Part shown: positions 10,909 to 21,769 of the stretch, piece by piece
How the letters are laid out: the number at the start of each line of letters is the position of its first letter
Numbering within the stretch: the first letter of the stretch is position 1
From: Musa acuminata AAA Group
Lineage: Eukaryota > Streptophyta > Magnoliopsida > Zingiberales > Musaceae
Assembly: GCF_036884655.1 (NCBI RefSeq)
Contig: NC_088342.1
Location: 34,098,001 to 34,162,000 of the forward strand
Reading direction: 5' to 3'
Length of the DNA stretch: 64,000 nucleotides
Translations under genes and position numbers: made by a program
The notes under the pieces: model-generated
Told to the model about the DNA's origin: nothing
Database searches by the model: none
The model's input: only the letters and a program-made list of their open reading frames with translations

Positions 10909-11802
10909 TGATCAGGGAGGAAGAGGTGTTAGTGGCAAATGGGTTGTGCGTTGTTGATCAATATTGACAATGATCAATATTGTGTAAAGCTACAGATCTT
11001 TGTCCAGTAGTGCTGCAGTCTCTATGCAACAGTTCTGCAGTTGCGAACTTGGAAATGGTTCCGGATGCTACATGCCGCGGCGAAGAATGTGGAGTAGGGG
11101 ACAGTAGCTTGGGAGAAGGGCAGATCACTACTGCTGCAGCTGCTACGACAAAGAGGGCTGCTACAGTTGTTGCGACAAAAAGGGCTGCTACAACTGCTGC
11201 GGTTGTGAGGGCTGCTGCGGCTGCAGCAGAGAGGGCTACTGTGGCTACAGCAAAGAGGGCTGCTACGGCTGCGACAAAGAGGGCTACTACTGCTGCGAGG
11301 GCTATTGTGGCAAGGTCGGTGGCAGCTGCACTTCTTGCTCGAGCGAGATGCAGGAACGAGGAGAAGAGGTCGCTAGCCGGGGAGCAGTTGCGAGGATGTG
11401 TTGGCTTTGCTTCTGTAGGAAGAGGCAAAGGAAGGGCAGTAGTAAAGAATGCCGCCGACGTAGGGAGGAGAAGAGGGAGGAGAAGGGGGCGCAGCATGGT
11501 GGCCCTTGTTCAACTTCGAAGGAGGCTGCTCAATGATCCTGGAGGATGTCTGTGGAACACGCTACAACGATAAGAGCTCGACGGAGGAAGATCCCACTAT
11601 TGCTGCCACCTTTCGCTAAGGAAAAATGCTGCACCTGATGGTGACTCCAGGTGCAGTCACAGCGGGAGCAGTGACGGAGGGGGGAGCGATTGAGATGGAG
11701 TCGTGGTCCATGAGGCAGTAGGAGATGGAGTCGAGATTCGGTGGAGTTCGGTAGGGAGACGGGTCTACTTCGAGATGTTTAGAAGTGGCCTTCATGGCGA
11801 GA
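10909..11802 (-). other. K 5' leader with low-complexity repeat field
   Basis: Between gag and the primer site there are about 890 bp with no recognisable protein. The stretch 11130-11345 is an irregular repeat built from GCTGCTAC and GACAAAGAGGGCTGCTAC-like units. It yields open frames on both strands that encode Ala/Thr-rich text; I read these as low complexity, not genes. A direct repeat GATCAATATTG occurs twice at 10957-10984. Confidence 0.7.
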
Positions 11803-11814
11803 GTCCTGATACCA
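11803..11814 (-). other. Primer binding site of K
   Basis: Minus strand reads TGGTATCAGGAC immediately after the LTR end. Confidence 0.8.
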
Positions 11815-12023
11815 TGATAGAAATGAAATAGAAAGAAGATTATATTGATTGAAACAATACATAATACTCCATATTTATAAATGTTTAGAAGGAATAATTT
11901 TCCTTAACAATGGAGGATTTTCCTTAACAGATTTACGATATCTTATCAAGTAGTTGGGGAGATCTTGGCTATTGTTGAGGTTGTTATCACGGGAGATCTT
12001 GACTATTATCACTTGCATGGTCA
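11815..12023 (-). repeat. 5' LTR of copia K (about 209 bp)
   Basis: Minus strand starts TGACCATGC and ends TTTCTATCA, giving TG...CA ends, next to the primer site. Gypsy H coding sequence begins at once on the other side. A TATA-like box lies at 11879-11872. The short length fits the Ale/Retrofit group. The outer end is placed by the TG...CA rule and could shift by a few bases. Confidence 0.75.
11872..11879 (-). promoter_or_regulatory. TATA box in LTR K
   Basis: TATAAATA on the minus strand, about 145 bp into the LTR. Confidence 0.55.
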
Positions 12024-12558
12024 ATAATTACTTATGAATTTCTTTTTACTACCCTTAGAAGACTATGAAGTGGTGCTTGGAATTAAATGACTATCAACCC
12101 CGGGTGATGTTTCCTAGAACTTTTCTAAACTAATTATGAAGTTTTTTATTAATGGAAAGTAGGTTATCCTCAAGGGAAGATGCGGAGGTAAGGTTGCAAC
12201 TATCACTAGCCATCGGATGGAGCGGGTTCTTCAGAAGACACACCAGATTTTTGGTGCAATTGTAGAACATTGAAAAGGGAATGATAGTGCATATTCAAAC
12301 TGGAAATATTGATTCATTACTCAAAAAGTTTGCAAATGTCTTTGCAGAGCCACAAGGACTTCCACCTCTTCGACATCATGATCATCAAAATCCAATATTA
12401 CCCGGGAAAGTACCAACCAACGTCCAACCCTATAAATATCCACATTTCCAAAAGGCAGAGATAGAGAGGATTATCACAGAGATGCTTGAAACAAGAGTTA
12501 TAAGAGCTAGTGTTAGCTCATATTCCTCCCCAGTCTTACTAGTAAGAAAGAAATGTGC
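12024..12558 (+). pseudogene. H protease end and RT start, degraded
   Basis: LLPLEDYEVVLGI near 12055 is the end of a gypsy protease domain and NFSKLIMKFFINGK follows. RT begins with FANVFAEPQGLPPLRHHDHQ (about 12325) and PGKVPTNVQPYKYPHFQKAEIE, and ends at SSPVLLVRKK (12550), where Sirevirus B begins. Stops and a frameshift occur before 12280. The protein would be the N-terminal, non-catalytic part of reverse transcriptase. Confidence 0.83.
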
Positions 12559-13710
12559 TATTGAATCTCGAATTTTGATGATAAAATCAATTGATGGGTT
12601 AATTGATCTAATCCATATTATTGAGTTAAGTGTGCAGGATTAACTACGATAACCAGAAAACACAAAGCAAGAATACCGGAGTCAAGATCGATGGACGTTT
12701 AAGAGTCCGAAGAATCGTCGGAGATGTTGCCGGAACCAACCGAGAAGAAATCGGGAACCTATCGGAATTTTCGGAAGTTCGCCGAAGAGATCGTCGGAGG
12801 TTAACGGAGATCACCAAGAAGGCTCGGCTACTCGTTAAAGTCATCAAAAGATCGGGAGCTTGCAGGGAGTCCGTCGGAAGAAGTTCGTCGGAAAGCTCGC
12901 CGGAACAAGACTCGACGTTCGCGGTTGAAAACTTGCTTAGGATGTTTTTTTTTTGTTATGTAGTTCATTTGTAATTATGATTAGGATTAAGAGATAATCC
13001 TATATCCTGGTTAGGGGCCAACTGGGCCCAAAGTCAGATTTGGTTTGGGCTAAAATTAAGCCAAACCAGTGAATCGGAGAGCCAGGCGGTGGCACCGCCT
13101 GGCTGGGCGGTGACACCTCCTGGGCTGGGCGGTTGCACCACCAGCATCGGGAACATAAGAGAATTCAAATTTTTGGAGCCCAAATTTGAATCCTCTTGAG
13201 GCCTATAAATACCGCTCAAGTCTCAGCTGAGAATACAACTTTTTGAGCAGCAAGTGATTGAGAGAAAAGTCTTAGAAGAGTCTTTGCCTTTCTTGTTTTC
13301 AATTTGCTAGTGTTCACCTCCTTCTTTCTTGCTGAAAATTTGTAAGAGAGTGAACCGCTTGTAAAAGTTGTAAGAGGGGTATTTACCCTTCCCTTTCAAG
13401 AGATTTGCTAGTGGAAGGTGGGAGCCTCATCGAAGAGGGGCCTCGCAAGTGGATGTAGGTCACTTGAACGAACCACTTTAAAAACGGCGTAATCTCTGGT
13501 TTGCATTTCATTACTGCTATTTACATTACTGCAAACCCTCTTACTTGCTTTATTTCCTTATTACATTTACTGCACAACTTTGCGAATATGCTTTCAAGTT
13601 AAGCACTTCCGATTCCGATTTTTATCGTACGAAAGATTTGTCGAAACCAACGTTTTAAGCCGCTGCACTAATTCACCCCCCCCCCTCTTAGTGCCGCTCC
13701 GATCCTAACA
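12559..13710 (+). repeat. 5' LTR of Sirevirus B (1.15 kb)
   Basis: Starts TATTGAATCTCG (TG decayed to TA) and ends GATCCTAACA. It contains a CGGAAGTTCG-rich region (12690-12920), a short palindrome array (13085-13145, perfect dyad 13085-13099), TATA at 13204-13211 and a C-run before the end. It lacks the 17 bp array of the C family. Confidence 0.92.
13204..13211 (+). promoter_or_regulatory. TATA box in 5' LTR B
   Basis: TATAAATA after GAGGCC. Confidence 0.7.
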
Positions 13711-13724
13711 ATTGTTATCAGAGC
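13711..13724 (+). other. Primer binding site of Sirevirus B, mutated
   Basis: Reads ATTGTTATCAGAGC; the usual TGGTATC has become TGTTATC. Confidence 0.8.
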
Positions 13725-13762
13725 AAGGCTCACTCTTATATTTGGTTTAATACTCAAGAGAG

Positions 13763-14758
13763 ATGGCTTACTCTAGCATGCATGAGGGTCATTCTATCAC
13801 ACGTCCACCCTTGTTTAATGGGTCGGATTATACTTATTGGAAGACTCGGATGAGGATCTTCCTCATTTCTATGGATTTTGAGCTTTGGACTATTGTTGAA
13901 AATGGATTTCAAAAATCTTCTCTTCCGATGAGTGAATGGAATGAATCGGAGAAGAAGGTTTTTGCTTTAAATGCAAAGGCTATGAATGCCTTGTTTTGTG
14001 CACTAGACAAAAATGAATTTAATCGTGTTTCAATTTGTGATTCGGCTTTTGATATTTGGAGAACTCTTGAGGTCACTCATGAAGGCACTAGCCGAGTGAA
14101 AGAGTCCAAAATCAACATCCTTGTGCACTCTTACGAACTTTTCCGAATGAAACCAAGTGAGTCCATCGGAGACATGTACACCCGGTTTACTGATGTCATC
14201 AATGGACTCAAAGCTCTTGGTAAAGATTTTACTAACTTTGAACTAGTAACTAAAATCTTAAGATCCCTCCCTAAAAGTTGGGATCCAAAAGTTACGGCCA
14301 TTCAAGAGGCCAAAGACCTTAAAGCATTCCCTTTTGAAGAACTCATTGGGTCTCTAATGACCTACGAAATGACATGTCAAGCTCATGACGAGCTCGAGAA
14401 CCCCCTTCTAAAGAACAGGAAAGATATGGCACTCAAATCACAAGAAGTCCACTTGAAAGGAACATCAAGTGATGAGGACAGTGACAATGACATTGCACTT
14501 TTGACTCAAAAATTTAAAAAATATTTAAGAAATAATAAATTTAAAAATAATACAAAAAACAAATTTGAACAAAAGAAGGACCAAATGATTTGCTATGAAT
14601 GTAAAAAACTGGGACACTACAAGAACGATTGTCCTCAAGCCAAAAAGAGAACATCAAAGAAGAAGGCACTCGAGGCAACGTGGGATGATTCAAGCGCGTC
14701 CGAAGAAGAGGAGTCCAACACCGAGCAAGTTGCTCATTACGCGCTAATGGCTTTATAA
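13763..14758 (+). CDS. Sirevirus B gag, 331 codons, C-terminus deleted
   Basis: MAYSSMHEGHSITRPPLFNG at the start matches the gag start of A, E and J and lies 38 bp after the primer site. The UBN2-type domain (residues ~25-200) and zinc knuckle CYECKKLGHYKNDC (~275-290) are intact, followed by a Lys-rich and then Ser/Glu-rich tail ending VAHYALMAL. Compared with J, about 570 bp after this point are missing, removing the second knuckle and the gag-pol UAG. The long open frame contrasts with the broken pol. It would be a capsid/nucleocapsid-like protein without its C-terminal third. Confidence 0.9.
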   Translation: MAYSSMHEGHSITRPPLFNGSDYTYWKTRMRIFLISMDFELWTIVENGFQKSSLPMSEWNESEKKVFALNAKAMNALFCALDKNEFNRVSICDSAFDIWRTLEVTHEGTSRVKESKINILVHSYELFRMKPSESIGDMYTRFTDVINGLKALGKDFTNFELVTKILRSLPKSWDPKVTAIQEAKDLKAFPFEELIGSLMTYEMTCQAHDELENPLLKNRKDMALKSQEVHLKGTSSDEDSDNDIALLTQKFKKYLRNNKFKNNTKNKFEQKKDQMICYECKKLGHYKNDCPQAKKRTSKKKALEATWDDSSASEEEESNTEQVAHYALMAL

Positions 14759-16614
14759 GAAGAAACAAACCCATAAGCTAGGAGCAAGAGATGGTATCTC
14801 GATAGTTGATGCTCAAGACATATGACTGGAGATCCATCTCATTTCTCTATGCTCACTAGCAAAGAAGAAGGGTACGTCACCTTCGGAGACAACAACAAAG
14901 GCAAAATAATTGGCAAGGGAACTATTGGTAACAAATTTAGTTTTTCCATTGATGATGTTTTACTAGTTGATGGATTGAAACATAATCTCTTGAGTATTAG
15001 TCAACTATGCGATAAAGGTTATATCGTTAGATTCGAATCAAATATGTGTATTATCGAAAAACCAAACAATAACTTGACTATGATTGCATTAAAACAAAAT
15101 AATGTCTACACCATCAACCTTGATGAACTAAGTAATGAAATGTGCTTCTCTGCTCTAAATGATGATGCTTGGCTTTGGCATAGGAGATTAGGCCATGCAA
15201 GCATGAAACTAATATTTAAGATCTCATCTAGAGAATTAGTACGAGGGATTCCAAATATGAAGTTTACTAAGGACAAAGTATATGATGCATGTCAACTAGG
15301 TAAACAAATAAAAACTAGTTTCAAACCAAAAAATCAAATTAGCACCATTAGACCACTACAATTGATCCATTTGGACTTATTCGGACCAATTGACACAACA
15401 AGTCTAGGAGGAAGCAAATATGCGTTTGTAATTGTGGATGATTATACTAGGTACACTTGGACCTATTTCTTAGTCCACAAAAGTGATTGCTTCAAGTGCT
15501 TATCTAAATTTTGTAAACTCACTCAAAACGAAAAAGGTTTCATGATTTCATCAATTCGGAGTGATCACGGTGGCGAATTTCAAAACCGTGACTTTCAAAA
15601 TTTTTGTGAAGTTAATGGATACAATCACAACTTCTCCACTCCGAGGAATCCCCAACAAAATGGAGTAGTTGAAAGAAAAAATAGAAACCTACAAGAAATG
15701 GCAAGAACTATGTTAAATGAACATAGTTTACCTAAGTATTTTTGGGCCGAAGCCGTAAATACGGCTTGCTATATCATGAATAGAGTCCTAATAAGACCAT
15801 CCTTATAAAAAACTCCCTATGAATTGTGGAATAACAAAAAACCAAATATTTCCTATTTTAAAGTTTTCGGTTGTAAATGCTTTATTTTGAATGAAAGGGA
15901 TGTCTTAGGAAAATTTGATGCTAAATTCGATGAAGGCATCTTTCTTGGTTATTCTTCCGTTTCTAAGGCTTTTCGGGTTTTTAACAAAAGAACGTTAGTA
16001 ATAGAAGAGTCTATTCATGTAGTTTTTAATGAAATTTCTAATTTAAAGAAAAATGATTTTGATGATGATCTTGCTTTTGATAATTTGAATTTAAATGAAC
16101 CTCCTCCTCAAAATAGCAACTTGGATGCACATTCTTCCGAAATTTCCTTACCCAAGGAATGGAAGTATATAAATGCTCATCCAAAGGAGCTAATTATAGG
16201 AGATGCATCAAAAGGGGTTCAAACACGTTCCTCTTTCAAGAATTTTTGTGCTAATACCGCCTTCCTTTCTCAAATTGAACCTAAATGCATTGACGAGACC
16301 ATAAAAGATAATTTTTGGGTTATTGCAATGCAAGAGGAATTGAATCAATTTGAGAGGAATAAGGTATGGAAGCTTGTTCCTAGACCTAGTGACTATTTAG
16401 TCATTAGTACTAAATGGGTCTTTAGAAACAAGCAAGACGAAAATGGTATCGTGGTTAGAAACAAGGCTAGATTAGTGGCCAAAGGTTTCAACCAAGAAGA
16501 AGGTATCGATTACAAAGAAACCTTCGCTCCCGTGGCTCGATTAGAAGCCATAAAGATGCTCCTTGCCTATGCTAGTAGTAATAATTTTAAACTATTTCAA
16601 ATGGATGTCAAAAG
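14759..16614 (+). pseudogene. Sirevirus B pol, 5' part (protease, integrase, RT start)
   Basis: Protease is cut by stops at 14774-14776 and 14807-14809; the second falls inside the active-site motif (YLDS then stop, CSRH). The integrase frame (14822-15808) has WHRRLGH and a CQLGK remnant (one Cys now Tyr: YDACQ), and catalytic D, D and E in [15 protein letters not shown] and GVVERKN. A stop at 15806-15808 precedes the integrase C-terminus and RT start (15824-16614), ending at FQMDVKS where C is inserted. Confidence 0.92.
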
Positions 16615-16740
16615 TGTTAGGATCGAGAGCACTAAGAGGGGGGGGTGAATTAGTGTAGCGGAAATTTTACAGCGATTAAAACTGAAAGCTGCGTTCGTTC
16701 GATAGAAACTATTATGATGCAAAAGCTGATTCACAGTTTG

Positions 16741-16990
16741 TATCTAAGTGCAGTTTGCGTCTAAGCGCAGATTGCGTCTAAGCGCAGTTTGCGTCTAAAC
16801 ACAGTTTGCGTCTAAACACAGTTTGCGTCTAAGCGCAGTTTGCGTCTAAACACAGTTTGCGTCTAAGCGCAGTTTACGTCTAAACGCAGTTTACGTCTAA
16901 ACGCAGTTTGCGTCTAAACGCAGTTTGCATCTAAGCGCAGTTTACGTCTAAACGCAGTTTGCGTCTAAACGCAGTTTGCGTCTAAACGTA
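16741..16990. repeat. 17 bp tandem array in 3' LTR C
   Basis: About fourteen copies of GTTTGCGTCTAAGCGCA and variants (GCG/ACA/ACG at the variable triplet). It lies at the LTR 3' end, so in the R/U5 part. Confidence 0.92.
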
Positions 16991-16991
16991 G

Positions 16992-17380
16992 ATGACAGTT
17001 TGCAGTTCTAAACGAAATCAAGACGTAAACGTAAACTGCACAGAACCTTGTTCGTAAAAGCGCAGAAGACAGTTTGCAGTTGTAAATGAAATCAAGACGT
17101 AAACGTAAACTGCACAGAACCTTGTCCGAAAAAAAAGCGCAGAAGACAGTTTGCAGTTGTAAGTGAAATCAAGACGTAAACGTAAACTGCACAGAACTCA
17201 TTCGTAAAAGCGCAGAGAGACAGTTTGCAGTTTGTAGATGGAATCAAGACGTAAACGTAAACTGCACAGAATTCGTTCGTAAAAGCGTAGAGAGCAGTTT
17301 GCAGTTTGTAAATGGAATTAAGACGTGAACGTAAACTGCACAGAACTCGTTCGTAAAAGCGCAGAGAGCAGTAGCTATGT
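16992..17380. repeat. Five ~75 bp repeats in 3' LTR C
   Basis: Units begin CAGTTTGCAGTT and contain AAATCAAGACGTAAACGTAA and a TTCGTAAAAGCGCAGA end, with spacing of 72-78 bp. They look like a higher-order relative of the neighbouring 17 bp array. Confidence 0.88.
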
Positions 17381-17729
17381 AGGAGGTTTGCAGTAATGAT
17401 AAAGTGCTCAAAATAAACGCAAACCAGAGATTTAGAGTGGTTCGGTCAGTCTTGACCTACTCCACTTTTGGCTTCCTCCACCGATGAGGTTACCGACGTC
17501 AACTAGAGGCCTTCCTTCAATAGGCGAAGGCCAACTACCCTCTTACAGATTCACTCCTTTTAACGGGCTTAGGAGACAACCCTTACAGATGTTTTCTCTC
17601 CTCTCTTTACAACTCAAACTTGAAGAACAGAAGGAGGAGGACAAACTAGCAGTTTTGAGCTCTAAGAACCACTGAAAAGATCAAGATTTCGGGTAAGTTC
17701 TTGCTCTTTTCAGTGCTGAATGGGTGGGG

Positions 17730-17737
17730 TATTTATA
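17730..17737 (-). promoter_or_regulatory. TATA box in 3' LTR C
   Basis: TATAAATA on the minus strand after GGGGCC. Confidence 0.7.
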
Positions 17738-17777
17738 GGCCCCAACCCAATTCAAATTTGGAGCTCAAAACGATCAA

Positions 17778-17795
17778 ATCCCGGAATTCCGGGAT
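17778..17795. promoter_or_regulatory. 18 bp perfect palindrome upstream of TATA in LTR C
   Basis: ATCCCGGAATTCCGGGAT lies between the palindrome array and the TATA box; an identical copy is at 23974-23991 and in the solo LTR. Confidence 0.7.
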
Positions 17796-18884
17796 CAGGC
17801 GGTTGCACCTCTTGACTGGAGAGGTTGCACCGCCTGGCAGAGCTCGAAGACCGAGCTCAGGCGATGCCACCTCTCTGCCAGGGAGGTTGCACCGCCCAGT
17901 CTTGCTCGAAGACTGAGCTCAGGCGGTGCCACCTCTCTGTCAGGGAGGTTGCACCGCCCAGTCTAGCTGGGAGGCTTAGCCCAGGCGGTGCCACCTCCTG
18001 GCCTAGGCGGTTGCACCTCCTGGTGCAACTCCAGATCACTGGTTGGGCTCCAAACTTGGCCCAAACCAGTCCGAATTCGGGCCCAATTGGCCCAAGATTA
18101 AGTTAATGGGATCACCTCCCATTTTCCAACTTAATCAACGTGCTAACTACGATTAGATCTAAGACAATTTCTGCAGCTTTGCTTCGGTGCGTCAATCGCT
18201 TCTTCCGGCGAGTTTCCGGCGAACTTCCGTCGATCATCCGATGAACCCTCGGTGATGCTCCTGCGGACTTCCGGCAAACTCCTGGACTTTGCGACGATCC
18301 ACTTGGCAAGTTCCGACGAGCTTCGCTTGGCAAGCTTCTGGACTTCTCGGATCTGTTCTCGCAGAACCTCCGACGACCGTCCGAACTTCCGTCGAACTCT
18401 CGAACTCCCAATGTGATCATGAACTTGACTCCGGCGCAACTCCTACTGCTTGTCTTTCTTTCATCGTAGTTAATCCTGCACACACAAAAACAAAAACTTC
18501 GATCGAGACAATTAATCCTAAGCAATTAATCAAGTTGTCCGGCATGTCATTGGTCCCTCGACGCTTCGTCCGATTCTTCTGCGCATCGTCCTTTCCTGCA
18601 GCCTATTGCCCAATCGGCCAGTTGACTCCGCAACTCCGATATCCTTGGCACAATACCCGCTCTTCTTGGCCCGATGCCCGAGTCCACGACCCGAAGCCTT
18701 CTGTCGATACGTCGACCGATCCACCGGCCCAACGTCCAATCTTCTGACATGTTCTTCCGGCACAACATGATGTTCCTGCTTTAATTGTCTCATCCTGATC
18801 GAAGCACTCTGCGTCACTCAAAACGCAGATTAAATCATAAACATATATCAAGAAGTTTCATCATCAAAATACGAGATTCAACAA

Positions 18885-18897
18885 TCTCCCCCTTTTT
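18885..18897 (-). other. Polypurine tract of Sirevirus C
   Basis: Minus strand AAAAAGGGGGAGA, one base before the 3' LTR; site of plus-strand priming. Confidence 0.88.
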
Positions 18898-21769
18898 GAT
18901 GATGACAACTACTTGATGACGGAGTTAAATTTAACTCCCGGAGTTTAAACAAACTCCCCCTATCAATATACCTTATTGATAGAAACTCTTAGATTCAAAA
19001 ATCTAAGCAACATGTCATCATAATCGGAGTTAACCTTAACTCCCAGAGTTTAAACAAACTCCCCCTATCAATATGCCATATTGATAGAACCTTGAATTCA
19101 AACTGAATTCAAGTCATTGCAATATTCATCATGAATACTTGCAACACGTCAACATGAACATATGCATAAACTTATGCATCACATGTCATGTCATGTCATC
19201 AACATACTTTCTTCAACATACTTCTCCCCCTTTGTCATCAACAAAAAGGAGAAGTATCACAATCAAGTGTTTGTGATATTGGTTCAACTCATTGCATGAA
19301 AAACATAATATCAAGTTTTATCATCATGCAGTTTTGAAGCCAAAAAATTTAGCAAATGTTACATCATGCTTAGAACATTCAAGCTATCAAGTTTTAGATA
19401 TGCAAGTTTTACAGTATACAAGATAGCACTTGGTATGAAAATTAGAGATGTTCAAGATAGCAAGTTCTATATCATGCAAGTTAGCAAATTAGAGATGTTC
19501 AAGAAGGCAACTCTTGCTTCTTGAAATATGCAAATTTGTCAAGTTTTGCTAGATGTGCAAGTTAGCATTTTTGCCTCTTGAGATAGGCAAGATAGCACAT
19601 ATGCTTCTTTTGAGATAGCAACTTTTCGCTTCTCTTTAGACTACAAGCTAGCAATTTTTACGATATACAAGTTTCGCAATATACAAGCTAGCAAAAACTT
19701 CGAAAGCAAATGCAAGATAACTTTCTTGTGTAGGCTCTTGATTATTGCTTCCTATTGTAATGTGCAGGTTGCAAGTCTTGCTTCTTGAGATATTCAAGAT
19801 AGTGATTTTCAAGAAGACAATTTTTGCTTCTTGAAATAAGCAAGTTAGCAATCAAGTTTTTGCATCTTCTTGACTTATGCAAGCTAGCTATCTCCCCCTT
19901 TGTCATTGTCAAAAAGAAAGGAAGAATACAGTTTTGTAGTTCTTTTTCCTTTTACAACGATTTCAAAATCATGACAAAGGATGAATAATCAAGTTATGAA
20001 TGTCAAGACAATTTTTCATCATGAATATTTTATCATTGCATGCATCGTTATCATAGGTTGAAGTATTACATGCATAATTTCATATCACCATTCATAATTA
20101 CATTAATGTTTCAATATAGCAATTTCTTCTCAAAGTGTGTAACTTAGCACTCATAGCATTTTAAATCATGATTTACATCATATGCAACACATCATATCAT
20201 AATTAGAAAGCACAAGTATTGCATGCATAATTGCACATCATAAATGTTTCATATCATGATGGTATCAATTTTGTCAAATTATATCCTACCATGCATGATC
20301 AAAACTTCTCCCCATTTTATCATTGAAAACAAGAAGAAAGTAGGGGGTAGAGCATAAAAGTGTTAAATATTTCAATCATTTCAAGGCATCATAGATCAAG
20401 TTATGATTCGTGATTCATCATAAAGCAAGTTAGTTTTCAATCATCACATAAGGCATTTAAGGAATTTTTGAAACATAGGAGAATGATTAATTTAAGCATA
20501 CAATGTTTCAATCCAATTCAAGTCATGAATATCAATGCTTTCATATTGTGAGTATCAATTCATGAATACCACAGGATATTATTTGTGACTTCAATTTTGC
20601 AAGATCAAGATTATGATTTAGATAAAACTTATTCAAATCAAATCATTAACTTGAAATTCATAATCAAGTCATTAAAATTAATTTCGAGATTCACAAAATA
20701 TCATGAAATCATTAATCTCGATCAGATGGGAAAAGCATTTTTTAAGAGATTCTTTTTCATCTAATCATGCCTTAGTCTTTATATGCCAAATTAAGATAAG
20801 CATGAAAGTTCAAGACAAAAGGCAAAGAAATCTTGTTATTTCTATATTATGAAATATATGATATCAAGGCTCATGATTCATTTGAAAAGATATAGTACAA
20901 AGAGCAACTTGAAACATTATTATCAAGATCACATTTTAAAATATTCCAAGTTTTAAGATATTAATATGACACTTCATTGAATTCTAAGAAATCAAAAGAC
21001 AAGTTGCATTTCATTTGAAGAACTCCTTTTTGATAAGCATAATGAACGATCTTGATTTATAACGAGCTTCATGTTATAATTATCAAGATCATGATTTTAA
21101 TAATTATTCTCTTTAGCAATGAATCATAAAAGCACTTTATTTTTGTATAAGAAATCTCATTGTATTATGATTTGTAAATTCTTTTTCTGCACATGAATCA
21201 TAGGAGATATGTATATGAAACAAATCTTTGCAAGCAAAAATACTATCATTCATATTTCAAGATGGAATTTATAAGCAGGAATCATTTCATCAAATCTATT
21301 TTAGAAAAATATTTTTCATAAGTGTATGAGTAAATCCGATAGTTAGGATACCACTTGTTAAGTGAATCCGAAAATGAAATTAACACTTTCATATATTCAG
21401 ACATGATTTTTGCTATAGATTTTGAATTTAAATCATGAAGATCAAACAAGCTCATGATCGTGAATAACTTAAAATCTCATGCATAAAATTGTTAATCATT
21501 GTATCATAACCATTTAATATTATTATGCATTACTTTAAATCAAACGTGATTTCATTCAACAATGTTAATCAAACATGATACACATTATTACTTCTTAACC
21601 ATGATTTCATATTTTCAATCAAATTTTATTTGTTTATCATAAAATATGCAATATTATCATTTTCGAAATTACTAGCATGATCATAATTTTGTAATAATTT
21701 TTTTTTTTAACATGTAATTTTCAAGAAAATTAATTCTAAACTAAAAAAGAAAACTACATCATGAAAGCA
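18898..21769 (-). other. AT-rich non-coding internal region of Sirevirus C
   Basis: No coding similarity in any frame. The part near the PPT holds two further PPT-like cassettes (TGATGACAAAGGGGGAGAA type at 19240-19222; similar at 19910-19891) and between them nine exact copies of CAAGNTAGC (19419-19888). The remainder (about 19920-21769) is dominated by TCATGA/ATCAT-rich text. It replaces the whole pol. Confidence 0.85.

Larger units (their letters stand above)
4671..12023 (-). mobile_element. Copia K (Ale/Retrofit-type), 5' part, interrupted by a solo LTR
   Basis: On the minus strand K runs from a short 5' LTR (12023-11815) through a 0.9 kb leader, gag, protease, integrase, reverse transcriptase and part of RNase H, where Sirevirus A interrupts it at 4670. 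A Sirevirus solo LTR occupies 6264-8430. K itself lies in the protease/RT region of gypsy H. The gag and protease wording (YDLLGYVDGS; SHHITSYLQNLSIHNDYGG) matches the Ale/Retrofit lineage of Ty1/copia, from memory of the family. The 3' LTR is outside the window. Confidence 0.85.
16615..18883 (-). repeat. 3' LTR of Sirevirus C (2.27 kb)
   Basis: Minus strand starts TGTTGAATCTCG at 18883 and ends GATCCTAACA at 16615. In order: the extra ~360 bp block (18850-18485), a CGGAAGTTCG-rich region (18440-18190), the palindrome array (18022-17798), an 18 bp perfect palindrome (17795-17778), TATA (17737-17730), five ~75 bp repeats (about 17380-16992) and a 17 bp array (16990-16745). Confidence 0.94.

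Noticed and set aside
10980..11573. Long plus-strand open frame rich in Ala/Thr/Arg
   Set aside because: It lies in the leader of K on the antisense strand, is made of low-complexity repeats, and has an equally long open frame opposite. No domain is visible.
12553..12558. Strict 5 bp duplication for Sirevirus B
   Set aside because: The match is six bases (ATGTGC). I could not decide between a 6 bp duplication and 5 bp plus a chance base, and the missing RT stretch of H means the flank was already rearranged.
16741..16990. 17 bp direct repeats as a CRISPR array
   Set aside because: Units are contiguous with no unique spacers, they sit within an LTR, and the DNA is eukaryotic.
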